A stretch of DNA of 64,000 nucleotides from contig NZ_BEWB01000003.1 of assembly GCF_003112555.1 (NCBI RefSeq), positions 372,001-436,000 on the forward strand, read 5' to 3'. The stretch comes from Streptomyces coelicoflavus (lineage in GTDB: Bacteria > Actinomycetota > Actinomycetes > Streptomycetales > Streptomycetaceae). A model generated the notes under the pieces. It had not been told where the DNA came from. It was given only the letters and a program-made list of their open reading frames with translations, and did not search any database. Made by a program: the position numbers and the translations under genes. This document shows, one piece after another, positions 33,197 to 43,084 of this stretch (position 1 is its first letter; every line of letters begins with the position of its first letter).

Positions 33197-34201
33197 TCAC
33201 TCCCCCCGCAGGCCCGCCCGGGCGAACTCCCGCATGCCCTCCGCGAACCCCACCCGTGGCCGCCAGCCCAGCTCGGTCCGCAGGCGGGTGGAGTCGGCGG
33301 TGATGTGGCGGACGTCGCCGAGGCGGTACTCGCCGGTGACGACGGGCTCGGGTCCGCCGTGGGCGGCGGCCAGGGCGACGGCCATCTCGCCCACCGTGTG
33401 CGGCTCACCGCTGCCGGTGTTGTAGGCGCTGAGGGCGCCCTCCGGCAGCCCGGCGGCCTCCAGCGCGGCGACGTTCGCGGCGGCCACGTCCCGCACGTGC
33501 ACGAAGTCCCGGCGCTGGCGGCCGTCCTCGAAGACGCGCGGCGCCTCACCGCGGGCCAGCGCGGAGCGGAAGAAGGAGGCGACCCCGGCGTACGGGGTGT
33601 CGCGGGGCATCCGGGGGCCGTACACGTTGTGGTAGCGCAGCGACACCGCCGTCGCGCCGGTCGTCCGGGCCCAGGCGGCGGCCAGGTGCTCCTGGGCCAG
33701 CTTGGTCGTGGCGTACACGTTGCGCGGGTCGGCCGGGGCGTCCTCGCCGACCAGCCCGGGCGACAGCTCCGCGCCGCACTCCGGGCACGCGGGTTCGAAC
33801 CGGCCCGCGTCCAGGTCGGCGACGGCGCGCGGACCCGGCCGCACCACGCCGTGCCGGGGGCAGAGGTACCGGCCCTCCCCGTACACGACCATCGACCCGG
33901 CGAGCACCAGCCGCCGCACGCCCGCACCGGCCGCCGCGGTGAGCAGGACGGCGGTGCCGAGGTCGTTGCGGGAGACGTACTCCGCCGCGTCGGCGAAGCC
34001 GTTGCCGAGACCGACCATCGCCGCCTGGTGGCACACGGCGTCCACGCCGTCCAGCGCCCGGGCCACCGCCGCCGGGTCGCGCACGTCGGCGCCGGGGTCC
34101 TCGCGGACGTCGTAGCCGACGGGCTCGTGACCGTGCTCCCGCAGGGCGTCGGCGACGTGGGAGCCGATGAAACCGGCGCTGCCGGTGACCAGTACGCGCA
34201 T
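33197..34201 (-). CDS. NAD-dependent epimerase/dehydratase with zinc-ribbon insert
   Basis: A 334-residue extended short-chain dehydrogenase. The NAD-binding GSAGFIGSH covers residues 7-15, catalytic Ser103 lies in AGSMVVYG and Tyr163/Lys167 in YATTK. Between Ser and Tyr sits an insert with Cys114-x2-His117 and Cys139-x2-Cys142, a probable zinc ribbon. Expected role is interconversion of an NDP-sugar for the envelope glycan cluster. TAGCGT lies seven bases before the ATG and no ribosome site is evident, so it is likely leaderless. It converges with the histidine kinase. Confidence 0.9.
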   Translation of the reverse strand: MRVLVTGSAGFIGSHVADALREHGHEPVGYDVREDPGADVRDPAAVARALDGVDAVCHQAAMVGLGNGFADAAEYVSRNDLGTAVLLTAAAGAGVRRLVLAGSMVVYGEGRYLCPRHGVVRPGPRAVADLDAGRFEPACPECGAELSPGLVGEDAPADPRNVYATTKLAQEHLAAAWARTTGATAVSLRYHNVYGPRMPRDTPYAGVASFFRSALARGEAPRVFEDGRQRRDFVHVRDVAAANVAALEAAGLPEGALSAYNTGSGEPHTVGEMAVALAAAHGGPEPVVTGEYRLGDVRHITADSTRLRTELGWRPRVGFAEGMREFARAGLRGE

Positions 34202-34440
34202 GCACCCCACGCTAGGCCCGCGGGGGCGCCGGACCGGGCGCCCCGCCCGGCCCGTCACGGGTCCGTAAGAGCCGGGGGACGACGCCGTGCGTGCCCCGCG
34301 ACGCGGGCCGAGGCACCGCCCCCCCGCCGCGGCTTTGCCAACGCTTTACAACCCGCCCCGCCCCCGCCTCGTCTCTCCGTCCGATCCGTCCCGCACCCCC
34401 GCGGTGCGCCGACGCACAGACCACGAGAGAGAGCGACCCG

Positions 34441-34836
34441 ATGCGCCGTACCATCCTCAGTGCCGTGGCCCTGGCCTGCACCGCCGTACTGGCGGGCACC
34501 GCGCCCGCGTTCGCCGACGACCCCACCCCGGTCCCGTCCGCCCCCGCCGAGAGCGCCCCGAGCCCCGGCGCCGAACCGACCGAGGCGACCGAGGCGAGCC
34601 CCGTGCCGTCCGTCAGCGTCCCGGCGGAGGAGCCCACCCGGGCACCGGCACCCGCGACCGGCGACGGCCAGGTCTCCGTCGTGCCCGAGGGCGCGGCCGA
34701 CACCGGGGTGGCGGCGTCCGAGGACCCGGCGGGCAACGGCACCGGGCTGGTCGGCGCGGGCGCCGGCGGGGTGCTCGTCGCGGGCGGCGCGGTCCTGCTC
34801 GTCGTACGCCGTCGACGGGCGGCGACGGGCGCGTGA
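34441..34836 (+). CDS. Secreted cell-wall-type surface protein, probable sortase substrate
   Basis: A 131-residue precursor. A signal peptide (about 1-25, ending AFA) is followed by a Pro/Ser/Glu/Thr-rich spacer (about 26-80). The EGAADTG stretch at about 82-88 comes next, then a hydrophobic helix (GLVGAGAGGVLVAGGAVLLVV) and an Arg tail. This is the layout of a sortase-anchored protein, with Ala-Asp-Thr-Gly in place of the classic Pro-x-Thr-Gly. A class F sortase overlaps it by GTGA, which strengthens the inference. Confidence 0.75.
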   Translation: MRRTILSAVALACTAVLAGTAPAFADDPTPVPSAPAESAPSPGAEPTEATEASPVPSVSVPAEEPTRAPAPATGDGQVSVVPEGAADTGVAASEDPAGNGTGLVGAGAGGVLVAGGAVLLVVRRRRAATGA

Positions 34837-35465
34837 TCCCGCGCCCCGGTCGCGTGCTTGCCACCGCCGCACTGGCCGCGCTGCTCGCCGGCTGCGGCTG
34901 CGGCGGCGGCCAGGGGGACGGCGACGCCGCTCCCGTCCCCTCGGCGACCGCGACGAGAACGGCACCGCCCGCGCACGCACCGGCGAAGTCGGTGCGGCCC
35001 CTGGCGCGTTCGGTGCCGGTGGGGCTGCGCATCCCCGCCATCGGGGTCGACACCCCGGTGACGGACCTGGGGCTGGCGTCGGACGGCACGGTGGAGGTCC
35101 CGCCCGTCACGGACGACGACCGCGCCGGCTGGTACCGGCACTCGCCGACCCCGGGCCAGACGGGTCCCTCGGTCCTCCTGGGCCACGTCACGGTGGGCCG
35201 GTACGGCGACGGGGTCTTCCGGCACCTGGCGCGGCTGCACCGCGGCGACCGGATCGAGGCCCGGCTGGAGAACGGCACGGAGGCGGCCTTCGCGGTCACC
35301 GCCGTACGGACGGTGTCCAAGGCCGACTTCCCTACGGACGACGTCTACGGGGACGTGGCGGGACCGGAGTTGCGGCTCATCACCTGCGGCGGCCCGCGCG
35401 ACGGTGACGAGTACCGGGACAACGTGATCGTCTTCGCCGAACTGAGCGCGACCAAGGGCGGGTAG
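34833..35465 (+). CDS. Class F sortase
   Basis: A 210-residue extracytoplasmic transpeptidase starting with GTG. The signal segment contains a lipobox-like Leu-Ala-Gly-Cys21, then an Ala/Pro-rich linker and the sortase barrel. Catalytic residues are His118 in LLGHVT, Cys185 in LITCGG and Arg195 in EYRDNVIV. Class F is the small, actinobacteria-specific group. It is translationally coupled to the surface protein upstream, its likely substrate. Whether Cys21 is truly lipidated is uncertain. Confidence 0.9.
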   Translation: MIPRPGRVLATAALAALLAGCGCGGGQGDGDAAPVPSATATRTAPPAHAPAKSVRPLARSVPVGLRIPAIGVDTPVTDLGLASDGTVEVPPVTDDDRAGWYRHSPTPGQTGPSVLLGHVTVGRYGDGVFRHLARLHRGDRIEARLENGTEAAFAVTAVRTVSKADFPTDDVYGDVAGPELRLITCGGPRDGDEYRDNVIVFAELSATKGG

Positions 35466-35505
35466 CGCCCGCACGCACCGCATACCCTCACGACCATGGA
35501 GAGCG

Positions 35506-35997
35506 TTGAAACGGTCCCGTGACAGGGCGGCGTCCGAGTTGTTCGCCGCCCTGTATCCGCGCCTCGCCGGCTGGTGCCGCCGGCTCGTCGACGACGACGA
35601 GACGGCCCACGAGATCGCCTCGGAGGCGTTCACCCGGCTCTGGGCCCGCTGGACGTCCGTGGAGGAGCCGCGGGGCTTCCTCTACGTCACCGCCGCCAAC
35701 CTGGTCCGGGACCACTGGCGCAAACTGGAGCGCGAGCGCCGGGCGGTGCGCCGGGTCACCGCGGAGGTCGCGGTGCGTCCGCACCCGGAACAGGCCGACC
35801 CGTCGGTGCGGCTGCTCGTACAGTCCCTGCCGGAGCGGCTGCGGGTGCCGATCCTGCTGCACTACTACGCCGACATGCCGATCCGGGAGGTGTCCGTGCT
35901 GACCGGACGCAAGGAAGGGACCGTCAAGGCCGACCTGCACGCGGCCCGCGAACTGCTCCGCGTCCACCTGAGGAGAAGCCTTGACCACACGCCTTGA
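35506..35997 (+). CDS. ECF-type RNA polymerase sigma factor
   Basis: A 163-residue extracytoplasmic-function sigma factor. Region 2 lies at about 10-75 (ELFAALYPRLAGWCRRLV, then EIASEAFTRLWARW) and region 4 at about 100-155 (SLPERLRVPILLHYYADMPIREVS, then GRKEGTVKADLHAAREL). The start is TTG at 35506 behind GGAG. TACCCT at 35483-35488 would place the mRNA start near 35495, leaving a leader of only about ten bases and an out-of-frame leaderless ATG (MESVETVP) overlapping the true start. The next gene overlaps its end and is the likely anti-sigma or target. Confidence 0.88.
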   Translation: MKRSRDRAASELFAALYPRLAGWCRRLVDDDETAHEIASEAFTRLWARWTSVEEPRGFLYVTAANLVRDHWRKLERERRAVRRVTAEVAVRPHPEQADPSVRLLVQSLPERLRVPILLHYYADMPIREVSVLTGRKEGTVKADLHAARELLRVHLRRSLDHTP

Positions 35998-36580
35998 GGA
36001 GGGCCCGGACGGCTCGGACGACCGGAACCAGCCGGGGTTCGCGGGGGAGGGCGACGATCCGCTGCTGGTGGTGCTGCGTCCGGACGCGGAGTTCCTGGGC
36101 CCGCCCCCGGGACGCTACGAGGCGATCCGGCGGGCGGCCTCCCGGCGGCGCCTGCTGCGGGCCGCCGCCGGGGCGGCCGCGACCGCCGCCGCCGCGGCCC
36201 TGATCGCGCTGCCGCTGCACTGGGCGGCCCCCGCACCGCCCGCGAGCCCGGCACCACCGCTGGCCCCGGCCCCCGCCGACCCCACGCCGCAGGCCTCACC
36301 GAGCCCGGTGCCGCCCCGCGACCCGGCACGCTCGCCCGGTCCGGACCCCGCCCTGCCGACCGAGGCGTCCCCGACGACCGCCGCCACCCCGTCGCCCTCG
36401 GCGCCGCCCGCCTCCGAGCCGTCGGCCTCCGTGCCGTCGGTCGAGCCGAGCGACCCGCCCGGCCGGCGGGCCCCGTCGGGCGCGCCCGGCACCGTGGCGC
36501 CCACGCCCTCGGCCCACGGCCCCGCGGAGCGGGACGGCACGGCCGCCGCAGCGGACACGGCTGCTACAACGGGGCGATGA
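35981..36580 (+). CDS. Single-pass membrane protein with Pro/Ser-rich tail, candidate anti-sigma partner
   Basis: A 199-residue protein starting with TTG behind AGGAG. About 55 cytoplasmic residues, a basic segment (RRAASRRRLLRA) and one helix at about 57-77 are followed by about 120 extracytoplasmic residues that are nearly all Pro, Ser, Ala, Thr and Glu. It overlaps the sigma gene by 17 bases. No zinc-binding HxxxCxxC motif is present, so an anti-sigma role rests on position and topology only. Its stop overlaps the DUF952 gene. Confidence 0.75.
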   Translation: MTTRLEEGPDGSDDRNQPGFAGEGDDPLLVVLRPDAEFLGPPPGRYEAIRRAASRRRLLRAAAGAAATAAAAALIALPLHWAAPAPPASPAPPLAPAPADPTPQASPSPVPPRDPARSPGPDPALPTEASPTTAATPSPSAPPASEPSASVPSVEPSDPPGRRAPSGAPGTVAPTPSAHGPAERDGTAAAADTAATTGR

Positions 36581-36930
36581 TCTATCACGTGGTGCCGCTC
36601 GCCGAGTGGAACGCCGACCCGGCCCGGCCGTACGCGCCCGCATCCCTCGCCACGGACGGCTTCGTCCACTGCTCGCCCGACGAGGCGACGACGCTCGCCG
36701 TCGTGAACGCGTTCTACCGCGAGGCGCCCCGGCCCCTGGTGGCGCTGCTCCTCGACGAGGACCGGCTCACCGCGAGGTGCGTGTGGGAGGCGCCGGAACC
36801 GGTCCCGCCGCCCGGCGTCGCCGAGGGCACCCTGTTCCCGCACGTGTTCGGCCCCCTCGACCGCGCGGCCGTCCAGCGCGTGCTGGAGGTCCGCTGGGAC
36901 GACGGGGGCCGGGCCACGGGACTGTGCTGA
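36577..36930 (+). CDS. DUF952-family protein
   Basis: A 117-residue protein starting MIYHVVPLAEWNAD. DUF952 markers are FVHCSPDEATTLAVVNAFY at about 28-46 and the late GTLFPHVFGPLDRAAV. The fold is related to ADP-ribosyltransferase-like domains, but activity is not established. It is coupled by ATGA to the preceding membrane protein. It converges with the 109-residue hypothetical gene; a small palindrome (GACCTCGTGAGGTC, 36929-36942) overlaps its stop and may help termination. Confidence 0.88.
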   Translation: MIYHVVPLAEWNADPARPYAPASLATDGFVHCSPDEATTLAVVNAFYREAPRPLVALLLDEDRLTARCVWEAPEPVPPPGVAEGTLFPHVFGPLDRAAVQRVLEVRWDDGGRATGLC

Positions 36931-36952
36931 CCTCGTGAGGTCGGTGCCCGCC

Positions 36953-37282
36953 TCAGAGGTCCTGGGGCGTGGCGGGGGCGCCGCCGAGCAGCGCGGACGC
37001 CGTCTCGACCGGACTGGCGGCGGGCGCCGCCGGCGCGGGCTCGGCGCCCGGGGCGGGGTGGCAGGTGAAGCCGAGGCGGGTCATCGCCCGGGTCACCTCG
37101 CCGGCGGAGAAGTCGCGGCGGTCCTGCCGGGTGACGACCTCGCCCACCTGCTTGACGGGGTAGCGGCGGCGGCCGATCGTCACGGACTCACCGGTGACGG
37201 CCTCGGGCGTGATGCCCTTCATCGAGTCCAGCACCCCGCCCTTGGTGAGGTCGAACGGGTACCGGGCGATGACACAGCGCAT
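36953..37282 (-). CDS. Conserved actinobacterial hypothetical protein next to the DEAD-box helicase
   Basis: A 109-residue cytoplasmic protein starting MRCVIARYPFDLTKGG. The first 75 residues look compact and basic, with GESVTIGRRRYPVKQVGE and RRDFSAGEVTRAMTRLGF, and the end is Pro/Ala-rich. GGAGG precedes the ATG. It lies 33 bases downstream of the helicase on the same strand, and I recall this pairing from other streptomycetes. A role in RNA metabolism is inferred from that neighbour only. Confidence 0.8.
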   Translation of the reverse strand: MRCVIARYPFDLTKGGVLDSMKGITPEAVTGESVTIGRRRYPVKQVGEVVTRQDRRDFSAGEVTRAMTRLGFTCHPAPGAEPAPAAPAASPVETASALLGGAPATPQDL

Positions 37283-37315
37283 GATGCCTCCACAAGGGGG
37301 ATGGAGCGGATGGGG

Positions 37316-38917
37316 TCAGGCCGCCGAGCCGGTCGAGCCACCGGTGGACTGGCGGCGCGGCCGGCGGCGCGGGGCTTCGCCGGCGGGGCGGCCCTGGGCG
37401 GTGCGCCCCTGGCCGGTCCGGGGCTGTGCGGCGCCGGTGCGGGACTGAGCGGTGCCGGTGCGGTTCGACGCGCCGCCGGTCCCCTGCCCGCCGCCGCGTC
37501 CCGAGGAACGGCCGCGGCGGCCGCGGGACGAGGAGCCCGAGCCGGAGGCGGCCCGTCGGGGTCGCTCCACCACCGGTACGGCGATGACGACGGGGACCCC
37601 GGAGGGGGCCTGGGCACCGGTGATGCGGGCCAGTTCGGTCTCGCCCGAGCGGACCGGGGTGACCTGCGGGGTGATACCGGCCAGGGACATCAGGCGGGTC
37701 ATCTCGCGCCGCTGGTCCGGCGTCACCAGCGTGACGACGCTGCCGGACTCGCCGGCGCGGGCCGTACGTCCGCCCCGGTGCAGGTAGTCCTTGTGGTCGC
37801 CGGGCGGGTCGACGTTGACGACCAGGTCGAGGTTGTCGACGTGGATGCCGCGGGCCGCGACGTTGGTCGCCACCAGCGCCGTCACCTGCCCGTCCTTGAA
37901 CTGGGCGAGGGTCCGGGTGCGCTGCGGCTGGGACTTGCCGCCGTGCAGGCCGGCCGCGCGCACGCCGCTCTTCAGCAGCTGCTTCACCAGCCGGTCCACC
38001 CGGTGCTTGGTGTCCAGGAACATGATGACCCGGCCGTCGCGCGCCGCGATCTCGACGGTCGCGCGCTGCTTGTCCTCGTCCTGCACGTGCAGGACGTGGT
38101 GCTCCATCGTGGTGACGGCACCGGCCGACGGGTCGACGGAGTGCACCACCGGGTCGCTCAGGTAGCGGCGGACCAGCTTGTCGACGTTGCGGTCCAGGGT
38201 GGCGGAGAACAGCATCCGCTGCCCGTCCGGCTGCACCTGGTCGAGCAGGGCGGTGACCTGCGGCATGAAGCCCATGTCGGTCATCTGGTCCGCCTCGTCC
38301 AGGACCGTGATGGTGACGTCGCCGAGGGCGCAGTCGCCGCGGTCGATGAGGTCCTTGAGCCGCCCGGGTGTGGCGACGACGACCTCCGCGCCGGAGCGCA
38401 GTGCCCCGGCCTGCCGGCCGATGGACATGCCGCCGACCACGGTGGCCGACCTGAGGCCCACGGCGCGGGCGTACGGGGTGAGCGCGTCGGTGACCTGCTG
38501 GGCCAGCTCACGGGTGGGGACGAGGACCAGGGCGAGCGGACGCCGCGGCTCGGCACGCCGGCCGGCCGTGCGGGCCAGCAGGGCCAGACCGAAGGCGAGC
38601 GTCTTGCCCGAACCGGTGCGGCCGCGGCCGAGCACGTCCCGTCCGGCCAGGGAGTTCGGCAGGGTCGCCGCCTGGATCGGGAACGGCTCGGTCACGCCCT
38701 GGTCGCCGAGCGCGGCCAGCATGCGGGCCGGCAGGTCGAGTTCGGCGAAGGTCTCGACGGCGGGCAGCGCCGGGGTGATGGTCTTGGGGAGGGCGAACTC
38801 GCCGCCCTGGGGTGCGGCGGCCGGGCGGCGGCCGGAGTTCTGGGGGCGGCCGGTCGAACGGGAGCGGCGGGGGCCGTCACCGGAGCGTCGGCGGTCGTTC
38901 GCGCGTGCGCGGTTCAT
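37316..38917 (-). CDS. DEAD-box RNA helicase
   Basis: A 533-residue ATP-dependent RNA helicase. Motifs include Q-motif region FPIQAATLP, Walker A GRTGSGKT, PTRELAQQ, TPGRL, Asp-Glu-Ala-Asp in VLDEADQM, SAT, then ATNVAARGIHV and HRGGRTARAG. A basic N-terminal tail and a long basic C-terminal tail (about 440-533), rich in Arg, Gly, Ser and RTG/RTA repeats, are suited to RNA binding. ATG at 38917 is preferred because GGAAGG lies six bases upstream. A perfect palindrome lies in its leader. With the cold-shock protein gene just upstream it suggests a cold-responsive RNA-remodelling pair. Confidence 0.94.
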   Translation of the reverse strand: MNRARANDRRRSGDGPRRSRSTGRPQNSGRRPAAAPQGGEFALPKTITPALPAVETFAELDLPARMLAALGDQGVTEPFPIQAATLPNSLAGRDVLGRGRTGSGKTLAFGLALLARTAGRRAEPRRPLALVLVPTRELAQQVTDALTPYARAVGLRSATVVGGMSIGRQAGALRSGAEVVVATPGRLKDLIDRGDCALGDVTITVLDEADQMTDMGFMPQVTALLDQVQPDGQRMLFSATLDRNVDKLVRRYLSDPVVHSVDPSAGAVTTMEHHVLHVQDEDKQRATVEIAARDGRVIMFLDTKHRVDRLVKQLLKSGVRAAGLHGGKSQPQRTRTLAQFKDGQVTALVATNVAARGIHVDNLDLVVNVDPPGDHKDYLHRGGRTARAGESGSVVTLVTPDQRREMTRLMSLAGITPQVTPVRSGETELARITGAQAPSGVPVVIAVPVVERPRRAASGSGSSSRGRRGRSSGRGGGQGTGGASNRTGTAQSRTGAAQPRTGQGRTAQGRPAGEAPRRRPRRQSTGGSTGSAA

Positions 38918-38931
38918 GGGGGACCTTCCTC

Positions 38932-38946
38932 GATACGGCACGTATC
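38932..38946. promoter_or_regulatory. Palindrome GATACGGCACGTATC in the helicase leader
   Basis: GATACG and CGTATC are separated by three bases, 15-29 bases upstream of the helicase ATG and just before its ribosome site. It could be an operator or a small RNA hairpin affecting translation. Confidence 0.45.
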
Positions 38947-39097
38947 AAGGGAGACCCGCAGCGGACGAGCGGCGCAGGGAATCGCAAGAACGAGCCGGTC
39001 CGGTCGATTTCGGCGCATCGGGCCGAAGGACCGGAAGAATTGGTGAAAGCGGACGGCGCGGAACGCGCCGTAAGTGAATGAGCCCGGAAACGCGGCG

Positions 39098-39133
39098 AGC
39101 TGGGACCCGCACCCCAAGGTGCGGGCCCCAGCT
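39098..39133 (-). terminator. Strong terminator after the cold-shock gene
   Basis: A 16-base stem with one mismatch pairs 39098-39113 with 39118-39133 around a 4-base CCAA loop, starting 18 bases after the cold-shock stop. No T-run follows, as usual in streptomycetes. Confidence 0.75.
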
Positions 39134-39151
39134 GCCGAGTGTGCGAGAGCG

Positions 39152-40511
<1,360 letters not shown>

Positions 40512-40701
40512 GCGCCGGACGCCGGGATCGGGAATGGGGCGGAACAACCCGGGGACCTCTGCGGGAGCGCGCTGCTATTCTCCAGCGGATCTTCGCGCGA
40601 GGCGACGTACCGGTTGAGGGGGGTCCCATCCGGTCGCCCCGCGCATCCGGCCGCGTGCGTCCGACGTTCGCCGCGGCCTTCTCCTGGGGAGGGACCGTAC
40701 G

Positions 40702-43008
40702 TTGCACCGTTCTCGTGTTTCCCGGCTGCGTCTGACCGTGGCGATCGCCGCCGTGCTCGCCACCGTGTCGGCCGGCGGCCAGGCCGTGGCCGCGCCGGCC
40801 ACCGCGCCCTTGTCCGCGCCCTCGTCCGCGTCCGCTGCGACGGCCGCCTCCGCGACGGCGGTCCAAGACGTCCGGCAGGCGGCGGTGCCGTATCCGGCCG
40901 GCCGGAGCCAGTTGGCGGGCGTCGGCTCGACGGGCTTCCTGACCTGGGGCGAGGGCGGTGCCGCGGACGTTCTCTGGACCAGTTTCGCCGACGGTTCGAC
41001 CACCGACCCGATGGAGGGCCGGTCCGCCTGGGTCGCCTTGGGCGCCGAGGCGTCGGACGCGGTGGTGCTCCTCCTGTCCGACGGCCGCGTCGAACTGCGC
41101 GACATGCGGACGAAGAAGTCCGTGACGGTCGTGGACCCGGACGACTTCGGCCCCTCGGGACAGTCCGCCGGTGCGGTCGGCACCACCCTCTTCGTCAGCA
41201 CCGCGAACGACGCCGGAGGCGAGGACGTCCACCTCGTCGACATGGTGGACGGCGCACCGGCCGCGCGCACGGTGACCGGTCTGCCGCGCGACGCGGACAA
41301 CCCGCACGTCGTCGCGGGCACTCCCGACCGCGCCGTACTGACCTACAAGACGGCGGGCACCTGGCAGTGGGCGCTGGTCGACCTGGCCGACGGCGCCGTC
41401 GTGCGGCGTCACACCACGGACTCCGCCCCCGCCTCGGTCACCCTCTCCGAGACGCACGTGGCCTGGGCCGAGACGGACGCCCAGGGCGGGAGCCACGTGG
41501 TCGTCGCCCCGCGCGGCACCGGCACCGACCGGCGCTTCGCGATCGGGCAGGCGTCCGGCGACGTGCTGGTCGGCCTCGTGGGCGACTGGGTGACGTACGG
41601 CGTGAGCAGCGAACTGACGGCCCAGTACCCGAACCCCCTGTACGCCCTGACGGCCCGTCACCTCACCACCGGCGCCACCCGCAAGCTCCTCGACCACACG
41701 CGGCAGACGGCCACGGCACCCGACGGCACCCTCTACGTCAGCGGCGGCACGGCGGCGGGCGGCGAGGGCCTGTACCGGATCGCCCCCGGCGCCGACGGGA
41801 CGCCGGTCGCCACCCGCGTGGCGAGCAGCGGCGAGGCGACGAAGGTGACGCTGCTCGGGGACGACATCCCCGACGTGGTCGACCTCGACCGGAACAAGGG
41901 CCGGTTCCGCCTGGAGTGGCGCCTGTCCCGGGTCAACGTGGCGATGGACATCACGCTGCGCAACACCCGTACCGGGGAGGTGAAGCGGGCCGACGTGTAC
42001 CCCCTGTCGACCGGGTACGGCGACCCGCACCGCGTCCACCTCGACTGGTTCGGCGACGTGGAGTGGAACAGCACCCGCGGCATGTACTCCGCCGCCGGAG
42101 CCGGCCCGTACACCTGGCGCATCGAGGCCAGGCCGCTCAACGGCATCGGCCCGGAGCTGGTCTCCTCAGGCACCTTCACGGTCGCCCGCGACCCCGGCCT
42201 GCACGACTACGACGGCGACGGCTCCCCCGACGTCCTCGCGCGGGACACCGGCGGCCGGCTGTGGCTCAACGACACCTTCGACTCCCGGGAGCAGCACACT
42301 TACTCCTACTTCCAGAACCCGGAGCAGCTCGTCGGCGGCGGCTGGAACGCCTACGACCGGATCGAGGGCGCCGGCAACCTCGGCGGCGCCCCGGTGAGCG
42401 ACCTGGTGGCCAGGGACCGCTCCGGCGTGCTGTGGCTGTACCTCGGCAAGGGCGACGCCGAGTCCCCGTTCACCTCCCGCAGCAGGATCGGCGGGGGCTG
42501 GAACGTCTACCGTCAGATCACCGGCGGCAGCGACCTGAACGGCGACGGCCGGGCCGACCTCGTCGCCACCGACACCTCCGGCGCCCTGTGGCTGTACAAG
42601 GGCACCGGGAACTGGCGGGCGCCCTTCGCCAAGCGCGTGAAGATCGGTACGGGCGGCTGGGGCGCGTACGACCAGATCACGGCGACCGGCGACATCGCCG
42701 GGGCCCCGGCCGGTGACCTGGTGGCCCGCGACCGCTCCGGCGTGCTGTGGCTCTACCTCGGCTACGGCGACGGCCGTTTCGCGCCCCGCACCCGGATCGG
42801 CGGCGGCTGGAACACCTACGAGCACCTGGTGGGCATCGGCGACGCCGACCACGACGGCCGGGCCGACCTGTACGCGACCGACGTGCGGCCGCAGAACCAG
42901 GACCCCTACCTGTACAAGAGCACGGGCGCCTGGCGGACGCCGTTCGCGGGACGCGCCGAGGTCGCCTGGACCTTCATGGAGCGCCGGGACTACAACCTCT
43001 TCGCCTGA
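40702..43008 (+). CDS. Secreted FG-GAP/VCBS-repeat beta-propeller protein
   Basis: A 768-residue exported protein. It starts with TTG behind GGAGGG, and the signal peptide ends near residue 30 (GGQAVAAPA). An N-terminal propeller-like half (about 60-490) is followed by a fibronectin-like segment. The C-terminal half has FG-GAP/VCBS-type repeats: DYDGDGSPDVLARD, DLVARDRSGVLWLYLG (twice) and DLNGDGRADLVATD. Asp-x-Asp-Gly-Asp loops should bind calcium. Similar proteins are abundant in streptomycete exoproteomes and often bind polysaccharide, but no specific ligand can be named. Confidence 0.85.
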   Translation: MHRSRVSRLRLTVAIAAVLATVSAGGQAVAAPATAPLSAPSSASAATAASATAVQDVRQAAVPYPAGRSQLAGVGSTGFLTWGEGGAADVLWTSFADGSTTDPMEGRSAWVALGAEASDAVVLLLSDGRVELRDMRTKKSVTVVDPDDFGPSGQSAGAVGTTLFVSTANDAGGEDVHLVDMVDGAPAARTVTGLPRDADNPHVVAGTPDRAVLTYKTAGTWQWALVDLADGAVVRRHTTDSAPASVTLSETHVAWAETDAQGGSHVVVAPRGTGTDRRFAIGQASGDVLVGLVGDWVTYGVSSELTAQYPNPLYALTARHLTTGATRKLLDHTRQTATAPDGTLYVSGGTAAGGEGLYRIAPGADGTPVATRVASSGEATKVTLLGDDIPDVVDLDRNKGRFRLEWRLSRVNVAMDITLRNTRTGEVKRADVYPLSTGYGDPHRVHLDWFGDVEWNSTRGMYSAAGAGPYTWRIEARPLNGIGPELVSSGTFTVARDPGLHDYDGDGSPDVLARDTGGRLWLNDTFDSREQHTYSYFQNPEQLVGGGWNAYDRIEGAGNLGGAPVSDLVARDRSGVLWLYLGKGDAESPFTSRSRIGGGWNVYRQITGGSDLNGDGRADLVATDTSGALWLYKGTGNWRAPFAKRVKIGTGGWGAYDQITATGDIAGAPAGDLVARDRSGVLWLYLGYGDGRFAPRTRIGGGWNTYEHLVGIGDADHDGRADLYATDVRPQNQDPYLYKSTGAWRTPFAGRAEVAWTFMERRDYNLFA

Positions 43009-43025
43009 CCCGGCCGGCCGACGAG

Positions 43026-43060
43026 GCGCACGCGGAGCCTTTCAGAGGCCCCGCGTGCGC
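43026..43060. terminator. Bidirectional terminator between propeller protein and terD
   Basis: GCGCACGCGG at 43026-43035 pairs perfectly with CCGCGTGCGC at 43051-43060, continued by GCCT/AGGC pairs inside. It sits between two convergent stops, 18 and 25 bases away. Confidence 0.8.
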
Positions 43061-43084
43061 GGTCGCTGCTGCTTGCCGACGGTC

